Shown here: one piece after another, positions 9,146 through 18,152 of the stretch | Layout: each line of letters begins with the position of its first letter | Numbering within the stretch: position 1 is the first letter of the stretch | From: an uncultured Bacteroidales bacterium | GTDB lineage: Bacteria > Bacteroidota > Bacteroidia > Bacteroidales > Paludibacteraceae | Length of the DNA stretch: 64,000 nt | NCBI GenBank assembly: GCA_946616535.1 | Contig: CAMOJA010000008.1 | Coordinates: forward strand, 1 to 64,000 | Direction of reading: 5' to 3' | Position numbers and translations under genes: made by a program | Notes under the pieces: model-generated | The model's database searches: none | Seen by the model: only the letters and a program-made list of their open reading frames with translations | Told to the model about the DNA's origin: nothing

Positions 9146-10225
9146 TTAATGTAATTTCTCGTATTCTTTGATGCAATCGACGAGTGCCTGTACGCCATCA
9201 AGGTCCATCGCGTTGTAGCAGGAAGCACGGAAACCGCCTACCAGACGGTGACCCTTGATACCCACCATGCCTTTTGCAGTAGCGAACTTGAAGAAGTCGT
9301 CCTGCAGTTCCTCGTAGCCCGGCTTGAAGACGAAGCAGATATTCATGCGGCTGCGATCTTCCTTTTTAGAGATGGTCGGCATGAACAACTTGCTCTCGTC
9401 CAGGCACTTGTACAGCAAGTCCGCTTTGGCTTTGTTGCGTGCCTCAATCCACTTCACACCGCCGTTTGCTTTGAGCCAACGAAGCGTCAGAAGCGCCGTA
9501 TAAACCGGCAGTACAGGAGGTGTGTTGAACATCGAACCGCCATCGATATGCGTCTGATAATTCAGCATCGTAGGGATATAACGGCTTACCTTACCCAGGC
9601 AGCTCTCTTTGATGATGACGAAGGTGACACCTGCCGGAGCGAGGTTCTTTTGTGCACCGCCGTAGATAATATCAAACTGGCTTACATCTATCGGACGGCT
9701 CAGAATATCCGAACTCATATCGGCTACCAAAGGTACATTGCCTTTTTTCTTGTAGATCTCCGCGAGTTTCTCATCGTTGATCTCGGTTCCGAAGATAGTG
9801 TTGTTCGTCGTGATATGGAAATAATCTGCATCCTGCGGAATCTCATAATCCGTCGGGATGGAATCCGTCGAAGCGGCTACTTCTACTGCCTCACCGAAAC
9901 CTTTTGCCTCTTTGAGCGCTTTCTTGGACCAAACGCCGGTGTTCAGATAAGCCGCTTTCTTCTCCAGCAGGTTAAACGGAACCATGCAGAACTGCAGGCT
10001 TGCGCCACCACCCAAGAACAACACACGATAGCCCTCCGGCACGTTCAACAACTCTTTCATCAGCGCTTCTGCCTCGTCCATAACGGGTTGGAAATACTTA
10101 GCGCGGTGAGAAATCTCCAAGATAGAAAGTCCTTCACCCTGAAAATCCAGTACGGCATCAGCCGTCTGTTTGATTACTTCTTGCGGCAGGATCGACGGAC
10201 CTGCGTTAAAATTATACTTTTTCAT
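9146..10225 (-). CDS. serC: Phosphoserine aminotransferase
   Basis: A 359-residue class V PLP enzyme converting 3-phosphohydroxypyruvate and glutamate to phosphoserine; it can also act in pyridoxine synthesis. The N terminus [14 protein letters not shown] is diagnostic. The PLP lysine lies in [14 protein letters not shown] (about residue 197). The C-terminal [14 protein letters not shown] closes the substrate pocket. It lies between the OadA-like gene (21-bp gap) and serA on the same strand. Confidence 0.95.
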   Translation of the reverse strand: MKKYNFNAGPSILPQEVIKQTADAVLDFQGEGLSILEISHRAKYFQPVMDEAEALMKELLNVPEGYRVLFLGGGASLQFCMVPFNLLEKKAAYLNTGVWSKKALKEAKGFGEAVEVAASTDSIPTDYEIPQDADYFHITTNNTIFGTEINDEKLAEIYKKKGNVPLVADMSSDILSRPIDVSQFDIIYGGAQKNLAPAGVTFVIIKESCLGKVSRYIPTMLNYQTHIDGGSMFNTPPVLPVYTALLTLRWLKANGGVKWIEARNKAKADLLYKCLDESKLFMPTISKKEDRSRMNICFVFKPGYEELQDDFFKFATAKGMVGIKGHRLVGGFRASCYNAMDLDGVQALVDCIKEYEKLH

Positions 10226-10246
10226 ACAATTATGTATTTTGATTGT

Positions 10247-11920
10247 TTACTTCAACGTATAATACTTATTATTCCAAGCGGTCGAATGTACGTTCGGCAG
10301 CTCGATGATACCTTCTTTATGCTGCTTGCCTTGCGCCAGATGCAACGCCATCGCTACGGCTGCCATTTCATCGGCAGCATTTGTCATTTGTGGTTTGTCA
10401 TTTGCCATTTGAGCCTGCGGCAAGTATGGGCGCAAATTCTCCGGTACTTCTTTGCCGGCCTTCTGCATTCTTTCTGCCAGATCCTTGTTGAACTGCTCTT
10501 TGGCGATGCCGGACTTGAACTCGCGGTATTGTTTGTCGTGCATAGCGAACTCGAACAACTCCTCGTCGTCCTGTCCCCTATCCCAGCCTAGTTCTTTCAT
10601 CTCTTTGATGTACTGCGGCAGCACGTTCGGATAGAGTTTCTGCGGGTCGTCGGTGTAGAACTCAAAGCCTTTCTCTTTGGCAAGTTCGATGATCTCCGGA
10701 GCTAACTCTCCCGGCAGTTTGCCGGACTTGCCGAGGATCATACCCCACATTGCCGGATCCATGCGTGTGAAGTCTTTCTCACCCATCGAGCGGCTGAAGA
10801 GGTTCATCAACGCAGCGTTCTTCACATACTGGCTGAACGGCGTTACGAGACACGGCGTACCGAGCATCGGCCAGATGCGTTGTACCTCGTCGAAGAGCTG
10901 TACGAGCAACTCATCTTCGGAGAGTTCGGGTTCGCCTTTCTTCTTGAGGTTGGCGTTGATAGCTGCGTGCATGCCTTTGAGATCCGCCATGAGCGAACCC
11001 ATCATACCTCCCGGCAGACCGCAACCCACGAGCAACGAAGTCATCAATGCGTTTTTCGGATCAATCCAGTAACCGAGGAAATCATCGATGAACGACTGCG
11101 TCAGGCTGCGTGCCTCCATATAGGCTTTCATATTGATGTCTTTTACAAGGAATCCTGCATCTTTGAGCATCGCCTGAATAGTGATTACATCCGGGTGTAC
11201 TTTACCCCAAGAGAGCGGCTCCATCGCTACGTCCAGCACATCGCCGCCGGCTTTCGCTACCTCGAGCATCGAAGCCACAGAGAATCCCGGTCCTGAATGG
11301 CCGTGGTATTGGATGATGATATGCGGATGTTTCTCCTTGATAGCCGCCACGATCTTTCCAAGCATCGCCGGACGACCGATACCTGCCATATCTTTGAGGC
11401 AGATCTCCTGTGCGCCACCTTCTATCAACTGCTCTGCGAGGTTGATGTAATACTCTGCAGTATGCACTTTCGAATAGGTGATACACATTGTTGCCTGTGC
11501 GGTCATGCCGGCCTCTTTCGCCCATTTGATGGACGGAATAATATTTCTCGGGTCATTCAGACCGCAGAAAATACGTGTAATGTCAGTGCCCTGCGCGTGC
11601 TTCACTTTGTACATCAGCTGGCGCACATCCGCCGGTACCGGATTCATGCGGAGCGCATTCAGACCGCGGTCCAGCATGTGCGTCTTGATGCCTGCCTCGT
11701 TAAACGGCTTGCAGAACGTACGAACCGCCAAGTTCGGGTTCTCGCCGTATAGCAGGTTCACTTGTTCACTCGCGCCGCCGTTGGTCTCCACACGGTCAAA
11801 ACAGCCCATGTCGATGATCACCGGCGCTATCTTCGCCAACTGATCTCTGCGCGGTACGTATTTACCACTACTCTGCCACATGTCACGATAGACAAGGGAG
11901 AATTGAATTTCTTTTTTCAT
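10247..11920 (-). CDS. OadA/PycB-like biotin-dependent carboxyltransferase subunit without a biotin domain
   Basis: A 557-residue protein with the HMGL-like carboxyltransferase TIM barrel at the N terminus (FSLVYRDMWQSS, then DRVETNGGASEQ). The carboxylatable lysine lies in CLKDMAGIGRP. A conserved carboxylase region (PYC_OADA) follows, to about residue 490. This family moves CO2 between biotin and oxaloacetate/pyruvate or related acids. The usual C-terminal biotinyl domain (AMKM) is absent. The protein instead ends with EMAAVAMALHLAQ and STAWNNKYY, which resembles from memory a C-terminal segment of Bacteroidota OadG-type subunits. The carrier must be encoded elsewhere. A simple-repeat linker lies at 10379-10411. 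Confidence 0.8.
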   Translation of the reverse strand: MKKEIQFSLVYRDMWQSSGKYVPRRDQLAKIAPVIIDMGCFDRVETNGGASEQVNLLYGENPNLAVRTFCKPFNEAGIKTHMLDRGLNALRMNPVPADVRQLMYKVKHAQGTDITRIFCGLNDPRNIIPSIKWAKEAGMTAQATMCITYSKVHTAEYYINLAEQLIEGGAQEICLKDMAGIGRPAMLGKIVAAIKEKHPHIIIQYHGHSGPGFSVASMLEVAKAGGDVLDVAMEPLSWGKVHPDVITIQAMLKDAGFLVKDINMKAYMEARSLTQSFIDDFLGYWIDPKNALMTSLLVGCGLPGGMMGSLMADLKGMHAAINANLKKKGEPELSEDELLVQLFDEVQRIWPMLGTPCLVTPFSQYVKNAALMNLFSRSMGEKDFTRMDPAMWGMILGKSGKLPGELAPEIIELAKEKGFEFYTDDPQKLYPNVLPQYIKEMKELGWDRGQDDEELFEFAMHDKQYREFKSGIAKEQFNKDLAERMQKAGKEVPENLRPYLPQAQMANDKPQMTNAADEMAAVAMALHLAQGKQHKEGIIELPNVHSTAWNNKYYTLK

Positions 11921-11969
11921 ATAGTTGTTTTTTCGTTATTTCGTTATGACGTAATTACGTTATTTCGAA

Positions 11970-13835
11970 TTAAAAGCCGAAGCTCAATCCGCAAGTCACC
12001 GTAAAATTCTTGCCTTGCAGATAAATGGGGGCATATTTGTTGAGATAATAGTTCACCAGCGCATCGCCGCTCAGTTCCTGCGAGGTTCCGTCATCATTCC
12101 ATCCGCGGTCTTCTCCCGGCACTCGCGCCGATTTCGGAGCGTACGCACGCGTATTATTATAGGTAAAATCCACATGCGCATAGCAGTTATTAAAGACTTC
12201 ATAGATCGCCCGGAAGTTGATCTCGTCGTTTCGCCAGATCTTCTCCGCAAAAGGTTTTTGCGCAATGATAGTACCTATATTGCGGCGAATATAATCATAC
12301 GAGTTATATTTCGTATCATTCGTATAATCCAAAACCAGCCTCAAACCACGTACCGGACGGTAAGCCAACTCAACAAAGATCGATTGCGCGTTATCACCCA
12401 TGTAATGGCCCATATTGTAGCTGTTGGACGTAAAATCCGTTACCTTAATGGAGTGTGTATAGCAAGCGATATAGGAGCGCATAAACTCTCCGCGAAGCGA
12501 CAGTCCTTTTACCGGCCAGCCGCTCCAATTAAAGCCCACCAAGTAAGAAATAGGATTCTTCTGCGGGTCGGATTTCTTCAAGCGCGACAACTTAAACTCG
12601 TCCAGGAAGAACGATCCGTAGAGCCGCAGATGGTCTGTCGGACGAATCGTTATACTTGCAAAAGCCTGCGAGTTCTGGTTCTCGGAGTTGATGCCTTTGG
12701 TCAGCAGGTGGTCCAGCGATTTGAAGAATGCAATCGGAATGAAATATGCTGCTTGAACATTGCGTTCGGCGTAAACAATCGAGTTTCCGATGGAGAACTG
12801 AATATACTTAATCGGCATGAATGTGAACATGTTCGCTGCCATGAATTTGTTGGCAGGGCGATAGTTCTTCTTAATCACGCCTTCTTCAGACACCTCCGAG
12901 TAATAATACGTCGAGTCCATCACATTGGACGGCAGCCACGCGTGAAAGTAATCAAACTGGAACCACTTACAGGGCGTCAGCTGCAGCGTTACCATCGGAA
13001 CGGCGGGATTATGCGCAGAGAGAATATTCGACGCATGTTGCGCATCGCCCCATTGGATACGTTCCCGTTGTACGCCAATACTACCCCACCATGCATAAAG
13101 CGATATTCCGCCTCGTGAGTCCGAGAAATCGCCTCCCTTGCCGTGCGACACTTCCTTGTATTGCACACCCGGAAGGTTATTCAAGAAGGTCGGTTGTGTC
13201 AGCCGCGGACCGTTATATTGCGACCATGAATCAGGGTAATACGATGTTTTATAGTTCACCCACCGCCAACTGTTATCGCGGATGGAACCCCAGATAGAGA
13301 GGTGATGCGCGATGTCCATCTGGATCTCTGCCCCGTACCAACGATGCGAGATCACACCTTTCTTATTGGCATACAGATCCATGCCCAAGATCGGACGGAC
13401 ACGCATCTTGAAGATTTTGTCTTTGGTCAGAATATGCAGACTCGGATCCGCCAACGAGAGGTTGGAAACCGGCGTGATCCACTGCGTCACATGCCTATGT
13501 CCGTACGAGTAATAAACAGGGAGTGTGTCCAGCTCCAAGGCATAATCCTGCATGTAAAACTGCAGGTCGTCTTTCTGTCGCTTACTGAGCAACGAGTCTT
13601 TACTCTGCGCCTCGGCTAACATCCGCGCTATCGCATCCCGCGTATAAGGCTTGATTGCCGCATTGGAGAAGATTACTCCATCGGTTGTCAGTTCTTCGAT
13701 GAAGTCATAAATCTCCGAATACTCAATCGCCTGCGGGATGCGCTGAGCGTTAACAATTGACAATTGACAATTGACAATTGACAATATAGCAGTTACGACT
13801 ACCCAGCGAAAATAGCTGTGAGCACTTTTATTCAT
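11970..13835 (-). CDS. Outer-membrane beta-barrel protein, Wzi-like
   Basis: About 621 residues starting at the ATG MNKSAHSYFRW; a longer TTG start is possible. A signal peptide ends at VNAQ. The early part (IYDFIEELTTDGVI, TRDAIARMLAEA, SKRQKDDLQFYMQDY) resembles the N-terminal helical region of capsule-assembly Wzi-family proteins of Bacteroidota. Alternating aromatic strands to the C-terminal GLSFGF suggest a membrane barrel. A role in surface polysaccharide attachment is inference from family resemblance. The signal peptide is encoded by a (CAATTGA)n microsatellite at 13751-13785. Confidence 0.6.
   Translation of the reverse strand: MNKSAHSYFRWVVVTAILSIVNCQLSIVNAQRIPQAIEYSEIYDFIEELTTDGVIFSNAAIKPYTRDAIARMLAEAQSKDSLLSKRQKDDLQFYMQDYALELDTLPVYYSYGHRHVTQWITPVSNLSLADPSLHILTKDKIFKMRVRPILGMDLYANKKGVISHRWYGAEIQMDIAHHLSIWGSIRDNSWRWVNYKTSYYPDSWSQYNGPRLTQPTFLNNLPGVQYKEVSHGKGGDFSDSRGGISLYAWWGSIGVQRERIQWGDAQHASNILSAHNPAVPMVTLQLTPCKWFQFDYFHAWLPSNVMDSTYYYSEVSEEGVIKKNYRPANKFMAANMFTFMPIKYIQFSIGNSIVYAERNVQAAYFIPIAFFKSLDHLLTKGINSENQNSQAFASITIRPTDHLRLYGSFFLDEFKLSRLKKSDPQKNPISYLVGFNWSGWPVKGLSLRGEFMRSYIACYTHSIKVTDFTSNSYNMGHYMGDNAQSIFVELAYRPVRGLRLVLDYTNDTKYNSYDYIRRNIGTIIAQKPFAEKIWRNDEINFRAIYEVFNNCYAHVDFTYNNTRAYAPKSARVPGEDRGWNDDGTSQELSGDALVNYYLNKYAPIYLQGKNFTVTCGLSFGF
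13751..13785. repeat. In-frame CAATTGA microsatellite in the Wzi-like signal peptide
   Basis: About five 7-bp units encode [11 protein letters not shown] within the hydrophobic core of the signal peptide. The same repeat and peptide recur at 36201-36230 and 55543-55573. Confidence 0.9.
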
Positions 13836-13873
13836 AATTATCAATTTTCAATTTTCAATTTTCCGTTTTTCAA

Positions 13874-14500
13874 TTACTTCGCATATCGTGCGTTCAGGCC
13901 TTCTACTACTTCGTCGGTAATATCGTAGCCGGCAACCTTGTTCATCAGCACGGCGTCGTTGAGGATGAGGTGGTAATGACCATCGGCGTTCAGTACACGC
14001 AAGTATGCCTGTACGGAATCCTGCAGTTGCTGCGTCAGAGCGGCTTGCTGGTTCATAAAATCTGCGCTCAGCTGCTGACGGAGGTTCTCCAGATCCTGCT
14101 GTTTGGCTGCCAACTGCTGCTCTTTCTTCTGCAAACGGCTCTGCTCACTCTCTGCACGCTCACGGCTCAGGAATGCACCTGCTTCTACTTTTTTCTGGAA
14201 GTTCAGCACGTCCTGCTGGAAGGTCTCGTACTCTTTCTGGAAAGCTTTTGCTTTCGTATCGAGTTTTACCATCGACTCCTCATACTGGGATTGCAGTTTC
14301 TCCGAACTCTCCACAGCCAGCGTGTAGTGGGTCAGGATCGAATCGGTGTTCACTACCGCGATCGGCAGCAAATCACCTTGCGCCTCCACTTCTGCATTAG
14401 CAGACTTCTTCGACCAAGGATTGTACGTAAAAAAGAGAATAAACAGCGCAGCAACTCCTGCTGCCAAAATCGATTCAACGATAATACTAATTTTGTTCAT
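13874..14500 (-). CDS. OmpH/Skp-like coiled-coil periplasmic protein
   Basis: A 208-residue protein with an N-terminal membrane segment (IVESILAAGVAALFILFFTY). A short beta strand (PIAVVNTDSILTHY) is followed by a long charged coiled coil (about 65-160) and the C-terminal strand (YHLILNDAVLMNKVAGYDIT). This is the Skp/OmpH fold, a jawed periplasmic chaperone for outer-membrane proteins. It appears membrane-anchored rather than soluble. It lies 38 bp before the barrel-protein gene, a sensible partnership. Confidence 0.8.
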   Translation of the reverse strand: MNKISIIVESILAAGVAALFILFFTYNPWSKKSANAEVEAQGDLLPIAVVNTDSILTHYTLAVESSEKLQSQYEESMVKLDTKAKAFQKEYETFQQDVLNFQKKVEAGAFLSRERAESEQSRLQKKEQQLAAKQQDLENLRQQLSADFMNQQAALTQQLQDSVQAYLRVLNADGHYHLILNDAVLMNKVAGYDITDEVVEGLNARYAK

Positions 14501-14530
14501 TGTTATTTTGTTTTTTATTGTTTACTATTT

Positions 14531-14610
14531 GTAGGTAGAACTAGGTAGTCCTAGGTAGAACTAGGTAGCCCTAGATAGCCATAGGTAGTACTAGGTAGCC
14601 ATAGGTAGTA
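14531..14610. repeat. 10-bp tandem repeat, eight units
   Basis: Eight 10-bp units of the type CTAGGTAGNN run without interruption between two minus-strand genes. The right edge supplies the TAG stop codon (minus strand) of the gene ending at 14611. Confidence 0.9.
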
Positions 14611-14820
14611 CTATAGCTTTGCTACATCTATTTTCCGGGCGGATTTCCGCTCAGCCTCTTTGTCAAGGGTCTTCGCGCAGTGGATCTTATCCTTCTTCAG
14701 TCGCGCGTTCTGGTGGATGTGTTGCGAGCGGAAAGTATGGTCTTTACGAAAGATCACACCCACGCACAGCAGCATCATCGCCACCATCAAAAACACTATC
14801 GCTAACAGTATAGATTTCAT
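14611..14820 (-). CDS. Conserved small membrane protein of Bacteroidota
   Basis: 69 residues: one N-terminal transmembrane helix (SILLAIVFLMVAMMLLCVGVIF) and a basic tail with HIHQNARLKKDKIHCAKTLDKE. From memory, similar 60-70-residue proteins with the pattern GIHCxxSxDxEA after one helix are widespread in Bacteroidales, with no assigned function. It has its own 33-bp promoter and is the first gene of the leftward run. Confidence 0.65.
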   Translation of the reverse strand: MKSILLAIVFLMVAMMLLCVGVIFRKDHTFRSQHIHQNARLKKDKIHCAKTLDKEAERKSARKIDVAKL

Positions 14821-14838
14821 ACATTTTCAAAAATTGCG

Positions 14839-14871
14839 TGCAAAGTTACTAAAAAAATATGACATATGCAA
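14839..14871 (-). promoter_or_regulatory. Promoter of the leftward 14.8-4.6 kb run
   Basis: A minus-strand 33-bp promoter: TTGCATATGTCA, an AT-rich centre, and AGTAACTTTGCA (-7 box at 14841-14848). No other match to this architecture was found upstream of the seven following genes. Confidence 0.75.
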
Positions 14872-15200
14872 GCATATGCCATCATTTTCGTAATTTTTCT
14901 CATTTTTTTGCCATAAAAAGAGGTGTTTAAGGAAGGTAATCAGGAGATGAAATGAGTCTTATTTTTGAAAGATGACAAATAAAAAGTATATATACTATGT
15001 ATATATAGTAAAAGTTGCACAAATGACAAAATCGGGCATTCATCCTATGGTGATCTTATGGTCATCTTATGGTGATCCTATGGTGAGTTACTTATTTGGG
15101 GTAGTAAATGGAGTTGTTTGGGGTCGAAAAAGGAGGTATAGAGTGTGCGGCGGGTATGGAAGGGATTTTCATAAAAAAATTAAAGAAAACGCGCGCGGGC
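14872..15200. other. Divergent intergenic region with an AT palindrome and 11-bp repeats
   Basis: There is no convincing gene in this stretch between divergent promoters. It holds a 9-bp inverted repeat TATATATAC/GTATATATA with a 3-nt loop at 14987-15007. It also holds four 11-bp tandem units (ATCYTATGGTS) at 15042-15085. A possible 84-codon frame starting at 14972 runs through the prsW promoter and is not credible. Confidence 0.5.
15042..15085. repeat. 11-bp tandem repeat, four units
   Basis: Four contiguous units of ATC(C/T)TATGGT(G/C), 115 bp upstream of the prsW promoter. The period is close to one DNA helical turn. Confidence 0.85.
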
Positions 15201-15233
15201 TTGCGTATGTCAAAAAAAAGTTGTAACTTTGCA
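15201..15233 (+). promoter_or_regulatory. Promoter of the prsW-led rightward run
   Basis: TTGCGTATGTCA, an A run, GTTGTAACTTTGCA; -7 box TAACTTTG at 15224-15231. The spacing is the same 33 bp as in the other units. The ATG of prsW lies 215 bp downstream. Confidence 0.75.
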
Positions 15234-15305
15234 CGCAATTTTGCGGAAAGGAGAGTTACTGACCGTAAAACAACAATAAATAAGGAATAGAAAGACGGGA
15301 AGAAG

Positions 15306-15403
15306 AGAGGTTGAGGAGGAGAGGCTGAAGAAGAGAGGTTGAGGAAGAGAGGTTGAGGAGGAGAGGCTGAGGAAGAGAGGTTGAGGAAGAGAGGTTGAGG
15401 AGA
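15306..15403. repeat. 14-bp tandem repeat, seven units, in the prsW leader
   Basis: Seven 14-bp units of AGAGGYTGAGGARG. Variants recur every third unit (T/GG, C/AG, T/AG), indicating growth by 42-bp blocks. The tract lies in the transcribed leader and is purine-rich, offering many GGAGG-like sequences. Confidence 0.9.
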
Positions 15404-15447
15404 GGAGTTAAGAGAGAATAGAGAGATAAAATAATGGATATTGCGTT

Positions 15448-16143
15448 ATGATGTGGAGTTTGGTGGCGGCGGCATTAGCGCCGGTAATACTGCTTTTTAT
15501 TTATATTCTGATCAAAGATATGCGGCAGCCGGAGCCGTTGGTATGGCTGCTGAAGGCTTTGTGCTATGGCGTGATTTCGGCTTTGCTGGTCATTATTGTG
15601 ATGAGTCCGTTCGGGGAGATGGAAGTGACGAGTTGGGTAACGGGCTTTCTGAAGGCATTTGTGCAGGCAGGTATACCGGAGGAGAGTGCGAAACTGCTGA
15701 TGCTGTGGTTGCTGCTACGCAAGAATCCCTATTATGACGAGCGTTTGGACGGAATCGTGTATGCGTCGTGTATCGGTTTGGGTTTTGCGGGATTTGAAAA
15801 CATCGGGTATCTGATGCAGGGTTTGGAAGACGGCAGTTGGATCTCTATCGGCGTGAGCAGAGCGCTCTTTGCGGTTCCGGGGCATTTCTTCTTCGGCGTA
15901 GTCATGGGATTTTTCTATGGTTTGGCTACTTTCGGGGATCCGGCAAAGAGAAAGATAAATCTGTTTTTAGCGTGGTTCATGCCGATGATGGCGCACGGGC
16001 TGTACGACGGCGTACTGATGAGTATGAGTGCGATGCCGGAATATATCGCAGGAATCATGTTGATCGTGTTCATCGTGGGCTTTAACAGGCTAAGAAAGTA
16101 CAGCGTGAAGCTGATTAGCAAACACCAAAATGGAATAGTATAA
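15448..16143 (+). CDS. prsW: PrsW-family intramembrane metalloprotease
   Basis: A 231-residue multi-pass membrane protein. The diagnostic motifs are all present: PEESAKLLMLW (EE(x)K-type motif, about residue 76), GFAGFENIGYLM, RALFAVPGHFFFG and MAHGLYDGVL, which carry the Glu and His residues of the membrane-embedded active site. PrsW of Bacillus cuts the anti-sigma factor RsiW; the substrate here is unknown. It is the first gene of the rightward run. Its mRNA leader contains a 14-bp tandem repeat tract. Confidence 0.85.
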   Translation: MMWSLVAAALAPVILLFIYILIKDMRQPEPLVWLLKALCYGVISALLVIIVMSPFGEMEVTSWVTGFLKAFVQAGIPEESAKLLMLWLLLRKNPYYDERLDGIVYASCIGLGFAGFENIGYLMQGLEDGSWISIGVSRALFAVPGHFFFGVVMGFFYGLATFGDPAKRKINLFLAWFMPMMAHGLYDGVLMSMSAMPEYIAGIMLIVFIVGFNRLRKYSVKLISKHQNGIV

Positions 16144-16244
16144 AAAAATAGCCACAAAAAAAACGGCTAAAAAAAAGAAATATAGTAGGCCACACGGAAG
16201 ACGGCTAATAAAAACGATAATTAATAATATAAAATACAGGAATT

Positions 16245-16613
16245 ATGGCAAATGACAAGCAACAAGGCGGTTTGATGTTTAATGCGCTGACCGCAGGAAG
16301 TAAGATCGTCGGTAATATTAGTGCCGATAGCGATTTTCGTATTGATGGTACGATTGAGGGGGATTTGAGATGTACAGGCAAAGTAGTTATTGGCGAAGCG
16401 GGCAAGATCAAAGGCACCGTGAACTGCCAGAACGCAGAGATATTAGGTCTGATGGACGGTAAGATCACTTGCAATCAGCAGTTGTCGTTGCGTGCAAGCG
16501 GAAAAATCCAGGGTGAAGTACAGACAAAGATCCTGGTAGTAGAGCCGGGTGCGCAGTTTAACGGCAGTTGCTCGATGGGCGCTAATGTTGCAGCGGCTAC
16601 GGAGAAGAAATAA
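16245..16613 (+). CDS. Bactofilin (polymer-forming cytoskeletal protein)
   Basis: 122 residues with the bactofilin core (about 15-105): successive short beta-helix turns such as ISADSDFRIDGTIEGDLRCT, GKVVIGEAGKIKGTVNCQNA and GQVxxxILVVEPGAQFNGSC. Bactofilins polymerise without nucleotide into filaments that organise cell-wall or surface machinery. The flanks are short and disordered, as usual. It lies 101 bp after prsW. Confidence 0.9.
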   Translation: MANDKQQGGLMFNALTAGSKIVGNISADSDFRIDGTIEGDLRCTGKVVIGEAGKIKGTVNCQNAEILGLMDGKITCNQQLSLRASGKIQGEVQTKILVVEPGAQFNGSCSMGANVAAATEKK

Positions 16614-16740
16614 ACCCACCCATGAGGTTCTATGACCGTCCACTGGACGCTCAATCGGGCAAAGCCCTTCACCCCATAAAGGGGAGGAAGCCGGATACCA
16701 TCCGACACAATGAACAAAATTAAAAATAACAACCCCAAAT

Positions 16741-16782
16741 ACCGAAAATAGGTATAGTTTAACCGAAAATAGGTATAGTTTA
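16741..16782. repeat. 21-bp tandem duplication upstream of the DUF1015 gene
   Basis: Two perfect 21-bp copies (ACCGAAAATAGGTATAGTTT plus A) end 18 bp before the ATG. The 187-bp spacer also holds a CCCC(ATAAA)GGGG hairpin near 16672-16684. The tract could bind a regulator; there is no direct evidence. Confidence 0.8.
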
Positions 16783-16800
16783 CAAAAATACAGAAATTGT

Positions 16801-18114
16801 ATGAAGATTAAACCATTTCGAGGAATACGTCCGCCGAAAGAGTTGGTGGAGCAAGTGAGCAGCAGGCCGTACGACGTGCTGAATAGTGAAGAAGCACGTG
16901 CAGAAGCTGCAGGCAACGAGAAGAGTTTGTACCATATTATCAAGCCGGAGATCAATTTTGCGCCGGGAACGGATGAGCACGACGAGCGAGTGTATGGAGC
17001 GGCAGTTGAGCAGTTCAAGCTGTTCAAAGAGAAAGGATGGCTTGTGCAGGACCAGGAGGAGAAATACTACGTCTATGCGCAAACGATTTTGGCTAAAGGC
17101 GAGGGTCCGGAGAACGCTACCGGAGCGGCTTTGGCAGGTGAGAAAGCGAAGACGCAGTATGGTCTGGTTGTCGGCGCGTGGGTAGATGATTATCTGGAGG
17201 GACGCATTAAGAAGCACGAGTTGACACGTAAGGACAAAGAGGAGGATCGTATGAAGCATGTGCGGGTGTTAAATGCGAATATGGAGCCTGTTTTCTTTGC
17301 TTACCCCCATCGTGAGGACTTGGACGCGATTGTAGCAGAAGTGACGAAGGGTACGCCGGAGTATGATTTTGTAGCGGCTCCGGAAGGTTTCCGCCACACG
17401 TTCTGGGTGATTAACGACAAGCAGACGATTGCCCGGATTACGGAGATTTTTGCTGAGATTCCGGCGATGTATATTGCGGATGGTCACCACCGTAGTGCGG
17501 CGGCAGCAGGTGTCGGGGCGGAGAAACAGAAAGCAACAGGAGACAAGAACGCAGAGTTCAACTATTTCCTGGCGGTTTGCTTCCCGGATGACCAGCTGAA
17601 TATTATTGATTACAACCGCGTGGTGAAGGACCTGAACGGGCTTAGCGAGGCGGAGTTCCTGAAAGCGTTAGAGGCAGACTTCGAGGTATCGGAATATCGA
17701 GATATCGAGATTTCGAACGATTTCAGCGCAGTAAAGCCTAAAGGCTTGCATAATTTCTCGCTGTATTTGGGCGGAAAGTGGTACTCGTTGACCGCCAAAG
17801 AAGGAAGGTATAATGACTCAGACCCGATCGGCGTGCTGGATGTGACGATCTCAAGTAATCTGATTTTGGACAAGATCCTCGGCATCAAAGACCTGCGCTC
17901 GGACAAACGCATTGATTTCGTGGGCGGAATCAGGGGCTTGGGCGAACTGAAGCGGCGTGTAGATAGCGGCGAGATGAAGATGGCATTGGCACTCTACCCC
18001 GTTACCATGCAGCAAATCATCGACATCGCTGACAGCGGAAATATCATGCCGCCGAAGACGACGTGGTTTGAACCCAAACTGCGCAGCGGACTTGTAGTAC
18101 ACAGTTTGGAATAA
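16801..18114 (+). CDS. DUF1015 family protein
   Basis: A 437-residue cytoplasmic protein of the DUF1015 family. The N terminus KIKPFRGIRPPKELVEQVSS and the motif MYIADGHHRSAAAAGVGAEK (about residue 223) are the family hallmarks. The conserved DGHHR and PYDV residues suggest an enzyme, but I know no established reaction. From memory, close relatives sit next to serC and serA in Bacteroides; here they are 6-8 kb apart. An in-frame TATCGAGA simple repeat lies at about 17687-17717. Confidence 0.85.
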   Translation: MKIKPFRGIRPPKELVEQVSSRPYDVLNSEEARAEAAGNEKSLYHIIKPEINFAPGTDEHDERVYGAAVEQFKLFKEKGWLVQDQEEKYYVYAQTILAKGEGPENATGAALAGEKAKTQYGLVVGAWVDDYLEGRIKKHELTRKDKEEDRMKHVRVLNANMEPVFFAYPHREDLDAIVAEVTKGTPEYDFVAAPEGFRHTFWVINDKQTIARITEIFAEIPAMYIADGHHRSAAAAGVGAEKQKATGDKNAEFNYFLAVCFPDDQLNIIDYNRVVKDLNGLSEAEFLKALEADFEVSEYRDIEISNDFSAVKPKGLHNFSLYLGGKWYSLTAKEGRYNDSDPIGVLDVTISSNLILDKILGIKDLRSDKRIDFVGGIRGLGELKRRVDSGEMKMALALYPVTMQQIIDIADSGNIMPPKTTWFEPKLRSGLVVHSLE

Positions 18115-18152
18115 AGACCGCGTCGCTAAAGGAATAAGGAATAAAGACATAA

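Noticed and set aside
9248..10591. 447-codon open frame on the + strand opposite serC and the OadA-like gene
   Set aside because: It spans two confident minus-strand genes and their spacer; composition is that of an antisense shadow.
12015..13118. 367-codon open frame opposite the Wzi-like gene
   Set aside because: Antisense shadow; arginine- and isoleucine-rich without domain structure.
14972..15226. 84-codon frame upstream of prsW
   Set aside because: It covers the 11-bp repeats and the prsW promoter; no ribosome site or family.
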